From Burkholderiaceae bacterium (lineage in GTDB: Bacteria > Pseudomonadota > Gammaproteobacteria > Burkholderiales > Burkholderiaceae), in NCBI GenBank assembly GCA_018261955.1, contig JAGTRK010000006.1, positions 62,001 to 126,000 of the forward strand: a stretch of DNA of 64,000 nt, given 5' to 3'. The notes beneath the pieces were generated by a model. The model did no database searches, had not been told where the DNA came from, and worked only from the letters and a program-made list of their open reading frames with translations. Shown here in pieces: positions 46,474-55,428 of this stretch (position 1 is the first letter of the stretch; every line of letters starts with the position of its first letter). The position numbers and the translations under genes were made by a program.

Positions 46474-46780
46474 TATTAACTCCTTTTATTCGCTTGATAG
46501 CGTAATCAGATAACCCTCATAACCTTAAATTTAATGCGGATTTATCACAGAACCTGAGCGAACCCAATCACTCAAAACCATGATGGACACTTTCTATCCA
46601 CATTTCAAATCATACCTTAAAACCATTCAATACTTAGGGCTTTTAATATGTTTAGTAGAAAATCTGACATGAGTAGCCAAATGATTTGTATATTTGCAAC
46701 AGTTTTTTCAGTTATAAATGAAATGATTTTTAAAATATTCATACGCGCCGCATCCTTGTGCCCGATGACCATCTCAAGAT
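46474..46780. other. Intergenic stretch, no gene seen
   Basis: The stretch is AT-rich. The open frame from 46799 to 46617 on the minus strand (60 codons) overlaps the sugar transporter terminator and has no ribosome site, so I do not call it. The promoter of the 40-residue gene should lie here. Confidence 0.4.
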
Positions 46781-46812
46781 AACAAACGAGCGTGCACAAG
46801 CACGCTCATTTG
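46781..46812 (-). terminator. Terminator of the sugar ABC transporter operon
   Basis: GAGCGTGC-ACAA-GCACGCTC (46788-46807) is a perfect eight-base stem. On the minus strand it is followed by GTTTGTT, about 20 bases past the permease stop. Confidence 0.7.
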
Positions 46813-46829
46813 TGTCATTCAATCAATGA

Positions 46830-47978
46830 TTACGATGATTTTTTATTGTTATATAAATCGTACCAAACCGCAACCAACAACACGATGGCTTTGACCACCA
46901 ATTGATATTCTTGCCCCAAACTCATGAGCGACATACCATTGTTAATCACGCCCATGACCAAGCCACCGATGATGGAACCAAGGATGGTACCGACACCGCC
47001 TGTCGCACTCGCGCCACCGATGAAGACCGCTGAAATGGCATCCAACTCAAACATATTACCCGCTGCGGGTTGCGCTTGATTCATGTAGGCAGTGAACACC
47101 ACACCCGCGAGCGCGGCGAGCACACCCATGAGCACAAACACATAAAACTCGGTGCGTTCAGCATTAATACCTGAGAGTTTAGCCGCTTTGGCATTGCCAC
47201 CAATCGCGTAGATATTGCGTCCAAATACCGTGTTATTCATCACATACGTCATACCAACAATCAGTACCGCAATCAAACAAATGATGATGGGTACACCACG
47301 ATCCATTGAGAATTTATAAAACACCCACATCACAACCGCAGCGACAAACAGGTTTTTGAGCGCGAACAGCGGCAAGGGCAAATTATCAAAGCCCAATTTC
47401 ACACGATTTTGACGACGCATCCAATCAGATACAACCATCAAAGCGACCACCACGATGCCGAGCAACAAAGCAAAATTTTTGGCATCCATAAAGACAGGAT
47501 TGACAAAACCCGTGGTGATGGTTTTAAAACCATCATCCATCAAACCAATCGGTTGGATATCGGTAAAAATATAGGTCAACCCACGCCACCCAAGCATCCC
47601 ACCAAGTGTCACGATAAAGGCAGGGACTTTCAAATACGCCACCCAATAGCCCTGCACTGCACCCATCACCACGCCCGCAAGCAAGGCAATCACGACAGCC
47701 GACATCATGCTGCCATCGGTTTTATTGTACGCCCACGCCGCAATCGCCCCTGTGAGCGCGACCGCAGAACCAACCGATAAGTCAATTTTACCTGTAATGA
47801 TAACCAGCACCATACCCGTGGCTAAAATCAAGATATAACTGTTTTGAATCACCAAGTTGGTGATGTTACGCGGTGCAAAATTGATGAAATCTGTCATGAA
47901 ACCAAACACGACAAAAATTAAAATCAACACCGCGTACATTGAAAAATGCTTTTGATTTTGTTTGAGAATTTTGAACAT
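46830..47978 (-). CDS. Sugar ABC transporter permease (GguB/XylH type)
   Basis: This is the membrane subunit of a CUT2-class sugar importer. The 382 residues have about ten hydrophobic helices and the family segments LVIITGKIDLSVGSAVALTGAIAA, TLGGMLGWRGLTYIF and GGNAKAAKLSGINAERT. The C-terminal coupling region reads AISAVFIGGASATGGVGTILGSIIGGLVMGVINNGM. The protein is longer than RbsC and like XylH/GguB. It is the last gene after the ATPase gene. The binding protein is ChvE-like, so several aldoses are possible. Confidence 0.92.
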   Translation of the reverse strand: MFKILKQNQKHFSMYAVLILIFVVFGFMTDFINFAPRNITNLVIQNSYILILATGMVLVIITGKIDLSVGSAVALTGAIAAWAYNKTDGSMMSAVVIALLAGVVMGAVQGYWVAYLKVPAFIVTLGGMLGWRGLTYIFTDIQPIGLMDDGFKTITTGFVNPVFMDAKNFALLLGIVVVALMVVSDWMRRQNRVKLGFDNLPLPLFALKNLFVAAVVMWVFYKFSMDRGVPIIICLIAVLIVGMTYVMNNTVFGRNIYAIGGNAKAAKLSGINAERTEFYVFVLMGVLAALAGVVFTAYMNQAQPAAGNMFELDAISAVFIGGASATGGVGTILGSIIGGLVMGVINNGMSLMSLGQEYQLVVKAIVLLVAVWYDLYNNKKSS

Positions 47979-48004
47979 TTTGTACTCCAGTTGTAGATTT
48001 TTAT

Positions 48005-49525
48005 TTAAGCAACAGCCAATTTCATAATGGTTTCTTGACTTGCATCCGCAGTCGCCATTTCACCTTTAATTCGCCCTTTGTCCATCACGTACACACGGTC
48101 AGTCATGCCCAATACTTCGGGCAACTCACTCGAAATCATAATGATGGCGTTGCCTTGCCCAACAAAATCATTCATGATTTTGTAAATTTCATTTTTCGCG
48201 CCCACGTCAATTCCACGCGTCGGCTCGTCAATGATGAGCAGCTTGGGTTTTGCCATCAAACAACGCGCGAGCACGACTTTTTGCTGATTGCCACCGCTCA
48301 AATTGCCAACCACTTGGTCAATATTCGGGGTTTTGATGCGCAGAGCGACTTTGAGAGCTTCTGCCAATTTGAATTCTTCCACCGAATCGACCACGCCAAA
48401 TTTATTCGACAGTGCGGGCAGGGATGAATACGAGGCGTTGTTTTTAATTGTTTGAATCAAAATCAAACCCAATTCTTTGCGGTCTTCGGACACATAAATC
48501 ATGCCGTTGGCAATCGCCTCTTTGGCACTCTTAAAATCGACTTTCTTACCCTCAAACTCGACCTCACCAGAAACATAAGGCGACAAAGAACGTCCAAAAA
48601 TCGACAACATCAATTCGGTACGCCCTGAGCCAACCAAACCTGCCAGCCCGACAATTTCGCCCGATTTCACTTCAATGTTCGCATGATCAATCACCAATCT
48701 ATCGCTAAACACAGGATGCTTTACGGTATAGTCAGACAGTTTCAACATCGTGTGACCAATTTTCGGTTCACGTGTTGGATACATTGAAGTCAATTCGCGC
48801 CCCACCATGCCTTTGACGATGTAGTTGACATCAATTTTTTGTGTGTGCAAATCAATCCGTTCGATGGTTTCACCGTCACGAATGATGGTGATTTCATCGG
48901 CAATCGCCATCACCTCATTGAGTTTGTGTGAAATCATGATGATGGTCACGCCATCGGCTTTGAGTTTTTTGAGCAACTCCAGTAAGTTCGCGCTGTCGGC
49001 CTCATTCAACGATGAGGTCGGCTCATCCAAAATCAGTACCTTGGCATTTTTTGACAAGGCTTTGGCGATTTCGATGAGTTGTTGTTTGGCAACCGAGAGT
49101 TTATTGACAGGTGTGTTGAGGTCTTCTTTCAACCCCACTTTTGCCAAAACCTCCTTGGCATCGGCAACAGTTTGCGCCCAATCAATGCGCCAGCCCTTTT
49201 TTCGTTCGTTGCCCAAGAATAGGTTTTCGTAAATTGACAAGTACGGTGACAAAGCCAATTCTTGATGAATGATGACAATGCCCGCTTTTTCGCTGTCTTT
49301 GATGGTGTTAAAGGCGCATTTTTGTCCGTTGTACAGCACTTCGCCCTCATAACTGCCGTGGGGATACACGCCGCTGATGGCCTTCATCATGGTAGATTTG
49401 CCTGCACCATTTTCACCCACAATAAAGTGGATGTGTGCCCGTGTGACCTGCACATTGACTTTATTGAGCGCAACCACCGAGCCAAACGTTTTGCGTAAAC
49501 CTCTGATGTCTAATATTGTGTCCAT
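48005..49525 (-). CDS. Sugar ABC transporter ATP-binding protein (GguA/XylG type)
   Basis: This is a double-domain ATPase of a CUT2 importer. The start at 49525 follows AAGGG. Domain one has FIVGENGAGKSTMMKAISGVYPHG (Walker A), LSVAKQQLIEIAKALS and LILDEPTSSLNEAD. Domain two has a degenerate P-loop (GLAGLVGSGRTELMLSIFG), LSGGNQQKVVLARCLMAKPKLLIIDEPTRGIDVGAK. Product 506 residues, normal for XylG/GguA. The binding-protein gene upstream is separated by 179 bases with a large stem-loop. Confidence 0.93.
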   Translation of the reverse strand: MDTILDIRGLRKTFGSVVALNKVNVQVTRAHIHFIVGENGAGKSTMMKAISGVYPHGSYEGEVLYNGQKCAFNTIKDSEKAGIVIIHQELALSPYLSIYENLFLGNERKKGWRIDWAQTVADAKEVLAKVGLKEDLNTPVNKLSVAKQQLIEIAKALSKNAKVLILDEPTSSLNEADSANLLELLKKLKADGVTIIMISHKLNEVMAIADEITIIRDGETIERIDLHTQKIDVNYIVKGMVGRELTSMYPTREPKIGHTMLKLSDYTVKHPVFSDRLVIDHANIEVKSGEIVGLAGLVGSGRTELMLSIFGRSLSPYVSGEVEFEGKKVDFKSAKEAIANGMIYVSEDRKELGLILIQTIKNNASYSSLPALSNKFGVVDSVEEFKLAEALKVALRIKTPNIDQVVGNLSGGNQQKVVLARCLMAKPKLLIIDEPTRGIDVGAKNEIYKIMNDFVGQGNAIIMISSELPEVLGMTDRVYVMDKGRIKGEMATADASQETIMKLAVA

Positions 49526-49621
49526 TGTTGTGCCCTTGTGTTTATGGAAACTCACCGCGCTTATTTGAGCAAAACCGCGCTTCATTTTTTGTTGAGACAA
49601 TTGTTGGAGCAGATACCCAAA

Positions 49622-49666
49622 CCGCCATTGCTCGTGCTGTAATCATACAGCAACAAACAATGGCGG
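49622..49666 (-). promoter_or_regulatory. Large intercistronic stem-loop after the sugar-binding protein gene
   Basis: CCGCCATTG (49622-49630) and CAATGGCGG (49658-49666) pair perfectly, and an inner GTGCTGT/ACAGC pair extends the structure. No T run follows on the minus strand. An mRNA-stability element that keeps the binding-protein message is more likely than a terminator. Confidence 0.7.
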
Positions 49667-49704
49667 AAAACACTTAATCAGTCAATCGACTGAAGCGTGT
49701 TGGG

Positions 49705-50844
49705 TTATTTGGTACCTTTTGCCACTTGCTCAGCAGTGTAAAAACCACTGTCCACCATTGCAGCGGTGGTGTTGGCTTTATTGACCACCAATGGTTCTAA
49801 CAAAAAGGCATTGACGTTTTTCTTACCCGTGTTGTACGTGGTGGTGTCTTCTTTGAATTTAACCGTGGGGGCTGGTTTTTGACCTTTGACCAAAGCATCG
49901 GCTGCTTCGGCTGTGGCTTTGGCCAAGAAACGGTCGTCTTTAAACACGGTCATGCCTTGTTTGCCTTCGTTAATCCATTTGACGGACAACAATTCTGCAT
50001 CTTGACCTGAAACAAATGGCAAAGTTTTGTATTTACCGCTTTGCTCCAACGCCCCAATAATCGCACGCGCCAAGCCATCATTTGGTGCCAATACCGCATC
50101 CAAAGTCACACTTTTGCAATCGCCAGAAATCAAAGTTTCCATGCGCGCTTTGGCTTTATCATTGGCCCAATCAGGCGTGGCGATTTTTGTCCAATTCGGA
50201 TCTTTTGAGTCAGTTGGCACTGGACCGCACACTTTCAAAGCGCCGCTGTCCACATACGGTTTGAGCACAGACCATGCACCATCAAAAAACACACGTGCAT
50301 TGTTGTCAGTGGATGCACCCGCAAATAAAGTGATGTTTTTGCCTTTTGATTTATCCAAATCCAAAGCGGTTTTAATCGCCTCACCCTGGAATGCACCCAC
50401 TTTAAAATTATCAAACGTCATGTAGTAATCGTACTGGTCAGTACCTTTAATCAAACGGTCAAATGCAATCACTTGTACGCCTGCTGCCTTGGCAGAATCA
50501 ACTGCTTGCGCCACAGAGTCATTGACCGCACCGACAACGATAACTTTTGCACCTTTGGTGATGAAGTCTTCGATTTGTTTGTTTTGTTTCGATTGGTCAC
50601 CATCGCCATAGCCGATTTCAACTTTATAGCCCTTGGCTTCGAGTTCTTTTTTCATGAACTCAGCCGCGTTTTTCCAACGCTCGCTGGTCGCCTCTGGAAT
50701 TGCCAAACCAATCAAACCACCTGCTGCGGGGGCTTGCGCATTTGTACCCGCATCAGCGGCCTTGGGTGTTTCAGCGGGCTTACCACAAGCGGTCAAACCC
50801 AATGCCACGATGAGTGCGGAAACTGCCAACAACTGTTTTTTCAT
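49705..50844 (-). CDS. ChvE-like sugar-binding lipoprotein
   Basis: This periplasmic sugar receptor serves the CUT2 importer. The start at 50844 follows AAGGAGA. The signal ends IVALGLTACGK, a lipobox, so it is lipid-anchored. The mature part has the ChvE/XylF-type segments: LAIPEATSERWKNAAEFMKKELEAKGYKV, AKVIVVGAVNDSVAQAVDSAKAAGVQVIAFDRLI, YYMTFDNFKVGAFQGEAI, TLFAGASTDNNARVFFDGAWSVLKPY, VLAPNDGLARAII and PFVSGQDAEL. Product 379 residues. ChvE homologues bind several aldoses and serve as multiple-monosaccharide receptors; a xylose-only role is also possible. It is divergent from a ROK regulator gene. Confidence 0.9.
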   Translation of the reverse strand: MKKQLLAVSALIVALGLTACGKPAETPKAADAGTNAQAPAAGGLIGLAIPEATSERWKNAAEFMKKELEAKGYKVEIGYGDGDQSKQNKQIEDFITKGAKVIVVGAVNDSVAQAVDSAKAAGVQVIAFDRLIKGTDQYDYYMTFDNFKVGAFQGEAIKTALDLDKSKGKNITLFAGASTDNNARVFFDGAWSVLKPYVDSGALKVCGPVPTDSKDPNWTKIATPDWANDKAKARMETLISGDCKSVTLDAVLAPNDGLARAIIGALEQSGKYKTLPFVSGQDAELLSVKWINEGKQGMTVFKDDRFLAKATAEAADALVKGQKPAPTVKFKEDTTTYNTGKKNVNAFLLEPLVVNKANTTAAMVDSGFYTAEQVAKGTK

Positions 50845-50923
50845 ATGAATTCTCCTTGATTTATGAACACAACAATATGTATTACATGTGTGTGACTGAC
50901 ATTCAACACCAAATTTCAACGCC

Positions 50924-50958
50924 TGTCAAATTTAATTGTTTAAAAATACAAATTAAAT
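50924..50958 (-). promoter_or_regulatory. Probable operator overlapping the -35 of the sugar operon
   Basis: On the minus strand TTGACA (50929-50924) is a consensus -35. Touching it is an AT-rich near-palindrome, AATTTAATTGT (about 50929-50939) and ACAAATTAAAT (50948-50958). Its place fits a repressor site, and the divergent ROK gene is the natural candidate. The rest of the 323-base gap (50845-51167) shows no gene. Confidence 0.5.
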
Positions 50959-51167
50959 GGTGGTTTTTGTGAATGCTTGAAAAATATCGCAAAAATCCAT
51001 TGAGTCATTCAATATTGAACTATTTTTTTAGTTTTTTGACCTATAATCAAACCCACTCTGATATTTCTCATCATCTCAAGCCATTTTTCAAAATAAATAT
51101 TTTACGAGAACAACAAATTAACTTAAAATCTCCTCCAATGGCTTTTTAACCTTTTTTCGAGTTTCTC

Positions 51168-52388
51168 ATGGCATTCACCAGCAACCACAGCGATTTAAAG
51201 CAAATCAATCGACTTGCCATCATCAACCACATCAAAAAAAAGCCGAGCATATCGCGGAGCGATTTGGCCAAGGTCACTGGTTTAAACAAATCCACCATTG
51301 GTAAAATCGTGCAAGAACTATTGGACGAGCATTGGGTGAAAGAGGACAGCCCAACCCCACTTGAGGGGGCAGGACGCAGACCCACGGGCTTGACTTTAAA
51401 CGGTGATGTGCTGACTTTGCTCGGCGCGGAACTTGGCGTGGATTATATTGCAGTCGTTGCTTGCTCGATTGCGGGCGAAATTCGTTTTCAATCGCGCTTG
51501 CCCTATCAGCACGTGAACGTTGAAACCTCTGTCAGTCAATTGGCGGATATTCTGTGTCACACATGGAAACTCATGCTCAGTTTGAACCATCAAATCTTGG
51601 GGTTGGGCGTGTCAGTCCCGGGTTTGGTCAATGCTTCGGACGGTCATGTGGTCGATTTACCCAACATCGGTTGGCAAAACATCGACTTGATTGACATGCT
51701 GCATCAGCGTTTTGCCCAACAACACATGCCTGAAATCGACATCACCATCATCAATGATGCCAATGCAGGGGCTCTATCAGAGTTCGTTTTTGGTCGCAGT
51801 CAATACCACCGCAATCCCATCATCCATTTGACAGTGGGCATTGGCGTGGGTGCGGGCATTGTCAGTGAAAACGGCTTGTACACAGGGCTCAACGGCTGGG
51901 CGGGGGAAATCGGTCATTCCACATTGCAACCCTTTGACGGCTGGCTGTGCGCCTGTGGTCAGCGTGGTTGCGTGGAGACTTTGGTCTCGCAACGCGCATT
52001 GAGCCGAGAGTTGGTTGGTGACGCGCCCATCCTGTCGATTGAAACCATGCAAAATCGATTGGCGCAGGGCGATGCGCAAGTCAAAAAAGGTTTGGAGACC
52101 GTGGGGTATTTTTTAGGCATTGTGATGCGCAACCTTGCCAATATTCTCAATCCTGAAACCATCGTGCTTGGCGGCCCTATGAGTCAATTTGAAGCCGCAT
52201 TGTTAGAGCCTGCAATCGCCAGTTTCAATGCACATACCCAACGCCACGTGATGACGCCCACCATACGGCTGTGTGAATTTGGGCAAAACGCCTCCACTTT
52301 GGGCGCGGCCGCAGCCGCATTGATGAAACACATTGAGCCCAAGCATACACCCACGCACATCAGCCTACAAGGTCTGCGGCGAAAATAG
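51168..52388 (+). CDS. ROK-family transcriptional repressor (XylR/NagC-like)
   Basis: The 406-residue regulator has an N-terminal MarR-like winged helix (NHIKKKPSISRSDLAKVTGLNKSTIGKIVQELL, about 24-56), followed by a ROK sugar-kinase fold. In that fold GLGVSVPGLVN, NDANAGALSEFVFG, GVGAGIVSENGLYTGLNGWAGEIGH and the zinc motif CACGQRGCVETL are visible. It probably senses a sugar and represses the divergent sugar ABC operon. ROK repressors of this layout control xylose, N-acetylglucosamine or other sugars, and no sugar isomerase or kinase gene is adjacent to decide. The start is the ATG at 51168 with only a weak ribosome site. Confidence 0.9.
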   Translation: MAFTSNHSDLKQINRLAIINHIKKKPSISRSDLAKVTGLNKSTIGKIVQELLDEHWVKEDSPTPLEGAGRRPTGLTLNGDVLTLLGAELGVDYIAVVACSIAGEIRFQSRLPYQHVNVETSVSQLADILCHTWKLMLSLNHQILGLGVSVPGLVNASDGHVVDLPNIGWQNIDLIDMLHQRFAQQHMPEIDITIINDANAGALSEFVFGRSQYHRNPIIHLTVGIGVGAGIVSENGLYTGLNGWAGEIGHSTLQPFDGWLCACGQRGCVETLVSQRALSRELVGDAPILSIETMQNRLAQGDAQVKKGLETVGYFLGIVMRNLANILNPETIVLGGPMSQFEAALLEPAIASFNAHTQRHVMTPTIRLCEFGQNASTLGAAAAALMKHIEPKHTPTHISLQGLRRK

Positions 52389-52405
52389 AGCACACACAAA
52401 CGCGT

Positions 52406-52435
52406 TAAAAAAGCACCTCGATGGGTGCTTTTTTA
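52406..52435. terminator. Bidirectional terminator between the ROK gene and rhlE
   Basis: AAAAAAGCACC-TCGAT-GGGTGCTTTTTT is a strong symmetric stem serving both convergent genes. Confidence 0.85.
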
Positions 52436-52465
52436 TGGTGCTTTTATCACGCAACGCAATCGAAA

Positions 52466-54199
52466 TTAGAAACTCGGTTTGCGATTCGCGCGTGGTTTTG
52501 CTTGCCCTGTTGGACGTGCCGTGTTGGCAAACGGACGTGCTGCGGGCTTGACATACGATTTTTCACCTTGCTTAGAATGGTGCTCACGGCGTGGGCGGTA
52601 TTCTTCACCTGCGCTGGCGCGGTGTTTAGGGCGCGCATCTGAACGCTCATGGAAACGACCATCGGCATGTTTTTCTAAATGCGACTCATGGCGCACACGT
52701 GTGTGTGGACTACTTGGGTTACGATTGTCATTGCGGCTGTCGCTACGGTTGCCATTGGCTGGCGCACCACGGTATTCTGAACGACCTTCTGAGCGTGGTT
52801 CGTTGCGATAACCGCCATGCGTATCCGCACGACCTTCAGCACGGAAACCACGACCCTCTGGGCGCGTATCTGGGCGTGAACCATGCCCACCATGTGCACC
52901 ACGTGGCGCATCACCACGAGCACCAGTGCGATATTCGCCGCGCGGTTTACCCGCATAGCCACCACGACTATTGCTACGACCTGCGGGTTTACCACCACGG
53001 CCTGAAGCGAAGTCTTCCGCTTTGAGTTGTGGCTCTAAACCAGCGACTTGGGTCACATTGATTTTGCGTTCAATATAGCGTTCGATTTGACGAATTTTGA
53101 ATGCATCTGAGCGTTGTGCAAAAGTCACTGCCACGCCTTCACGACCTGCGCGACCCGTGCGACCAATGCGATGCACATAGTCTTCGGCCTTCATCGGCAA
53201 ACCGTAGTTGAATACGTGGGTGATGTTCGGCACATCAATCCCACGCGCGGCGACATCGGTGGCAACCAAGATTTTGGTTTTGCCTTTGCGCAGCGCGTCC
53301 AAACGGCGATTGCGCACCATTTGTGGCATTGCACCGTGCAAAGCTGCGGCAGAAACGCCCATACCCGCCAACTCATCGGCCAAACGTTCGCAATCAATTT
53401 GCGTTGAGGCAAACACCACCGCTTGATCCAAAGTGTCGTCTTGCAACCAGTGCATCAATAATTTTTGTTGGTGGTGCGAGTTGTCCGCCCATTGCAAATG
53501 CTGGGTGATGCTGGTGTGTTTTTCGCTCACGCTGGCCAACATAATTTGTTGTGGCTCAAGCATCAAAGCCCCCGCCAAACGCGTTTCACGTGGGGTGAAT
53601 GTCGCTGAGAACATCAAAGTCTGTTCGCGGTGCTCACACGCTTCGGCAATCGCGGTGATTTCATCGGTAAAGCCCAAATCGAGCATACGGTCGGCTTCAT
53701 CCAATACCAAGGTTTGTAATTGAGACAGGTTGATACCACCTTGATTGACCCAATCAAGCAAACGACCCGGGGTTGCGACCACGAGGTGTGCGCCTTTGAG
53801 ACCTTGTTTTTGTTTGAAATACGAAGTGCCACCGACGATGGTTGCAATGCGCAAGCCACGGGTGTTTTTGACCAAATTAATCGCATCGGCAGAAACCTGC
53901 TGCGCCAATTCGCGCGTTGGGCACAAGACCAAAGTAAACGGTGCATTCGCTGGGTTGTTTTTACCCGAGTTGACGGCCGTCAAAATCTTTTGCAATGAGG
54001 GCAATAAAAACGCGGCGGTTTTACCCGAGCCAGTTTGTGACGCGACAATCCAGTCGCCCCCTGCCATCGCGCATGGAATCAATGCCGATTGCACGGCGGT
54101 TGGTTGGGTGTAACCCAAAGCGTTGATGCTGGTTAAAAAAGTATCTGCCAAGCCCATTTCTTCAAATGAAATCGGGGTGGCTTGTAATGTTGTTGTCAT
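52466..54199 (-). CDS. rhlE: DEAD-box RNA helicase (RhlE type)
   Basis: This is an ATP-dependent RNA helicase acting in ribosome assembly or RNA decay. The 577 residues have the Q motif region (FEEMGLADTFLTSINALGYTQPTAVQ), motif I ASQTGSGKTAAF, PTRELAQQ, TPGRLLDW, DEADRMLDLGF, SATF and HRIGRTGRAGREG. From about residue 385 the tail is long, disordered and rich in Arg, Gly, Glu and His (for example RGGKPAGRSNSRGGYAGKPRGEYR). The start at 54199 agrees with family length. A 438-base region without a gene precedes it, so a long leader is possible, as in other cold-shock helicase genes. Confidence 0.92.
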   Translation of the reverse strand: MTTTLQATPISFEEMGLADTFLTSINALGYTQPTAVQSALIPCAMAGGDWIVASQTGSGKTAAFLLPSLQKILTAVNSGKNNPANAPFTLVLCPTRELAQQVSADAINLVKNTRGLRIATIVGGTSYFKQKQGLKGAHLVVATPGRLLDWVNQGGINLSQLQTLVLDEADRMLDLGFTDEITAIAEACEHREQTLMFSATFTPRETRLAGALMLEPQQIMLASVSEKHTSITQHLQWADNSHHQQKLLMHWLQDDTLDQAVVFASTQIDCERLADELAGMGVSAAALHGAMPQMVRNRRLDALRKGKTKILVATDVAARGIDVPNITHVFNYGLPMKAEDYVHRIGRTGRAGREGVAVTFAQRSDAFKIRQIERYIERKINVTQVAGLEPQLKAEDFASGRGGKPAGRSNSRGGYAGKPRGEYRTGARGDAPRGAHGGHGSRPDTRPEGRGFRAEGRADTHGGYRNEPRSEGRSEYRGAPANGNRSDSRNDNRNPSSPHTRVRHESHLEKHADGRFHERSDARPKHRASAGEEYRPRREHHSKQGEKSYVKPAARPFANTARPTGQAKPRANRKPSF

Positions 54200-54637
54200 A
54201 AAAATCCAAAAGGGTGCCAGCGCAGTGTGTATTTCAAAAATACGCACGCAAAATACAACCATGTTCGCAAGGATGCAAACAATTCATATCAATAGCGGGG
54301 AGTTAGAAGTTCTGATAATTCAGGGGTCTAACGCGCTGACGGGTGTATCAAAAAACATCGACCGTCAGAATAGACACTTCTTAGAGAAGGATGAGCGAAT
54401 ACAAAAAAACAGGCTCGCAAAAAAACTGGGGACGATGAAACGAATGCTTTCGTTTCAAACAAATAAACAGATGTGAAATTCAAAAGCGGGCGCATTATCT
54501 CACAGAAAAAAGTTTCGTGCTCAACCATTGAACCATCACAACCCCTCTGTGGATGGATAACCACGGTGTCGCGGCAACACCGTTGCCAACATCGCGTACA
54601 ATACACCCTATATTTGAGCCCGTCGCAAAGGAGTCCC
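54200..54637. other. Divergent intergenic region between rhlE and the LOG gene
   Basis: No gene is seen. A perfect hairpin TGAAACGAA-TGCT-TTCGTTTCA lies at 54436-54457, within the possible rhlE leader. TACAAT (54597-54602) fits the -10 of the LOG gene. A CGGTGT/ACACCG hairpin lies just ahead of that. Confidence 0.4.
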
Positions 54638-55384
54638 ATGAACCAAAACGCCCGTGAAAACATTCAAACCCTCAGTGGTCAACAGCCGTCCGAACTGGAA
54701 CGCGCCACCATGACCAAGGCACGCGAATCGTGGCATGTACTGGGGATTATGTCTGAATTCGTCCACTCTGCCGAGCAATTGGCAAACATCCGCCCAGCTG
54801 TAAGCATCTTTGGCTCAGCACGCACCAAACCCAACAATCCGTATTATCAAAAAACTGAGGAATTGGCAAAACTGCTCTCAGATGCGGGCTTTGGTGTGAT
54901 TTCAGGCGGCGGTCCCGGCATCATGGAAGCCGCGAATAAAGGCGCGTTTGCAGGCAAAGGTCCATCCATTGGCTTGAATATTCTGTTACCCCACGAGCAG
55001 ATGGGCAACCCTTATCAAGATATTTCGATTAATTTCCGTCATTTTTTCGCGCGCAAAGTGGCTTTTGCCAAATACGCGACTGCATTTATCGCCATGCCCG
55101 GCGGTTTTGGCACGATGGATGAGTTGTTTGAATCACTCACATTGATTCAAACGGGCAAAAGCCGCGCCATGCCGATTTACCTATACGGTACTGAATTTTG
55201 GTCGGGGCTTTGGGATTGGGTGCGCGCGCAATTGTTGGGTGGTGGTTTAATCAGCGAAGTCGATTTAGACCTCGTACACATTACCGATGACCCGCACTTT
55301 ATCGTCAACAGCATTTTTGATTTTTATGAAAAACGTGGTTTTGCGCCATCGGATATGGAGCGCGCGCAAATGTTGCAATTGTGA
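54638..55384 (+). CDS. LOG family (TIGR00730) nucleotide-related protein
   Basis: The 248-residue Rossmann-like protein has the LOG signatures VSIFGSARTKPNNPYY, GFGVISGGGPGIMEAANKGA and the catalytic loop MPGGFGTMDELFESLTLIQT. Family members are cytokinin-activating phosphoribohydrolases in plants and fungi, and nucleotide 5'-monophosphate glycosidases such as PpnN in bacteria. They were long mis-named lysine decarboxylases. The start at 54638 has AAAGGAG upstream. The exact substrate here is unknown; nucleotide monophosphate breakdown is the best inference. It borders the IS1/BcgI-like island on its 3' side. Confidence 0.88.
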   Translation: MNQNARENIQTLSGQQPSELERATMTKARESWHVLGIMSEFVHSAEQLANIRPAVSIFGSARTKPNNPYYQKTEELAKLLSDAGFGVISGGGPGIMEAANKGAFAGKGPSIGLNILLPHEQMGNPYQDISINFRHFFARKVAFAKYATAFIAMPGGFGTMDELFESLTLIQTGKSRAMPIYLYGTEFWSGLWDWVRAQLLGGGLISEVDLDLVHITDDPHFIVNSIFDFYEKRGFAPSDMERAQMLQL

Positions 55385-55428
55385 TGTTTGTCAGTAAAAT
55401 CATCGTCATTAGACACGTATAAAATCCA

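Noticed and set aside
46617-46799. Open minus-strand frame of 60 codons
   Set aside because: No ribosome site. It starts inside the terminator of the sugar operon and has chance-like composition.
54436-54457. Hairpin TGAAACGAA-TGCT-TTCGTTTCA as a terminator
   Set aside because: No T run follows on either strand, so it is noted only as a structure in the rhlE leader region.
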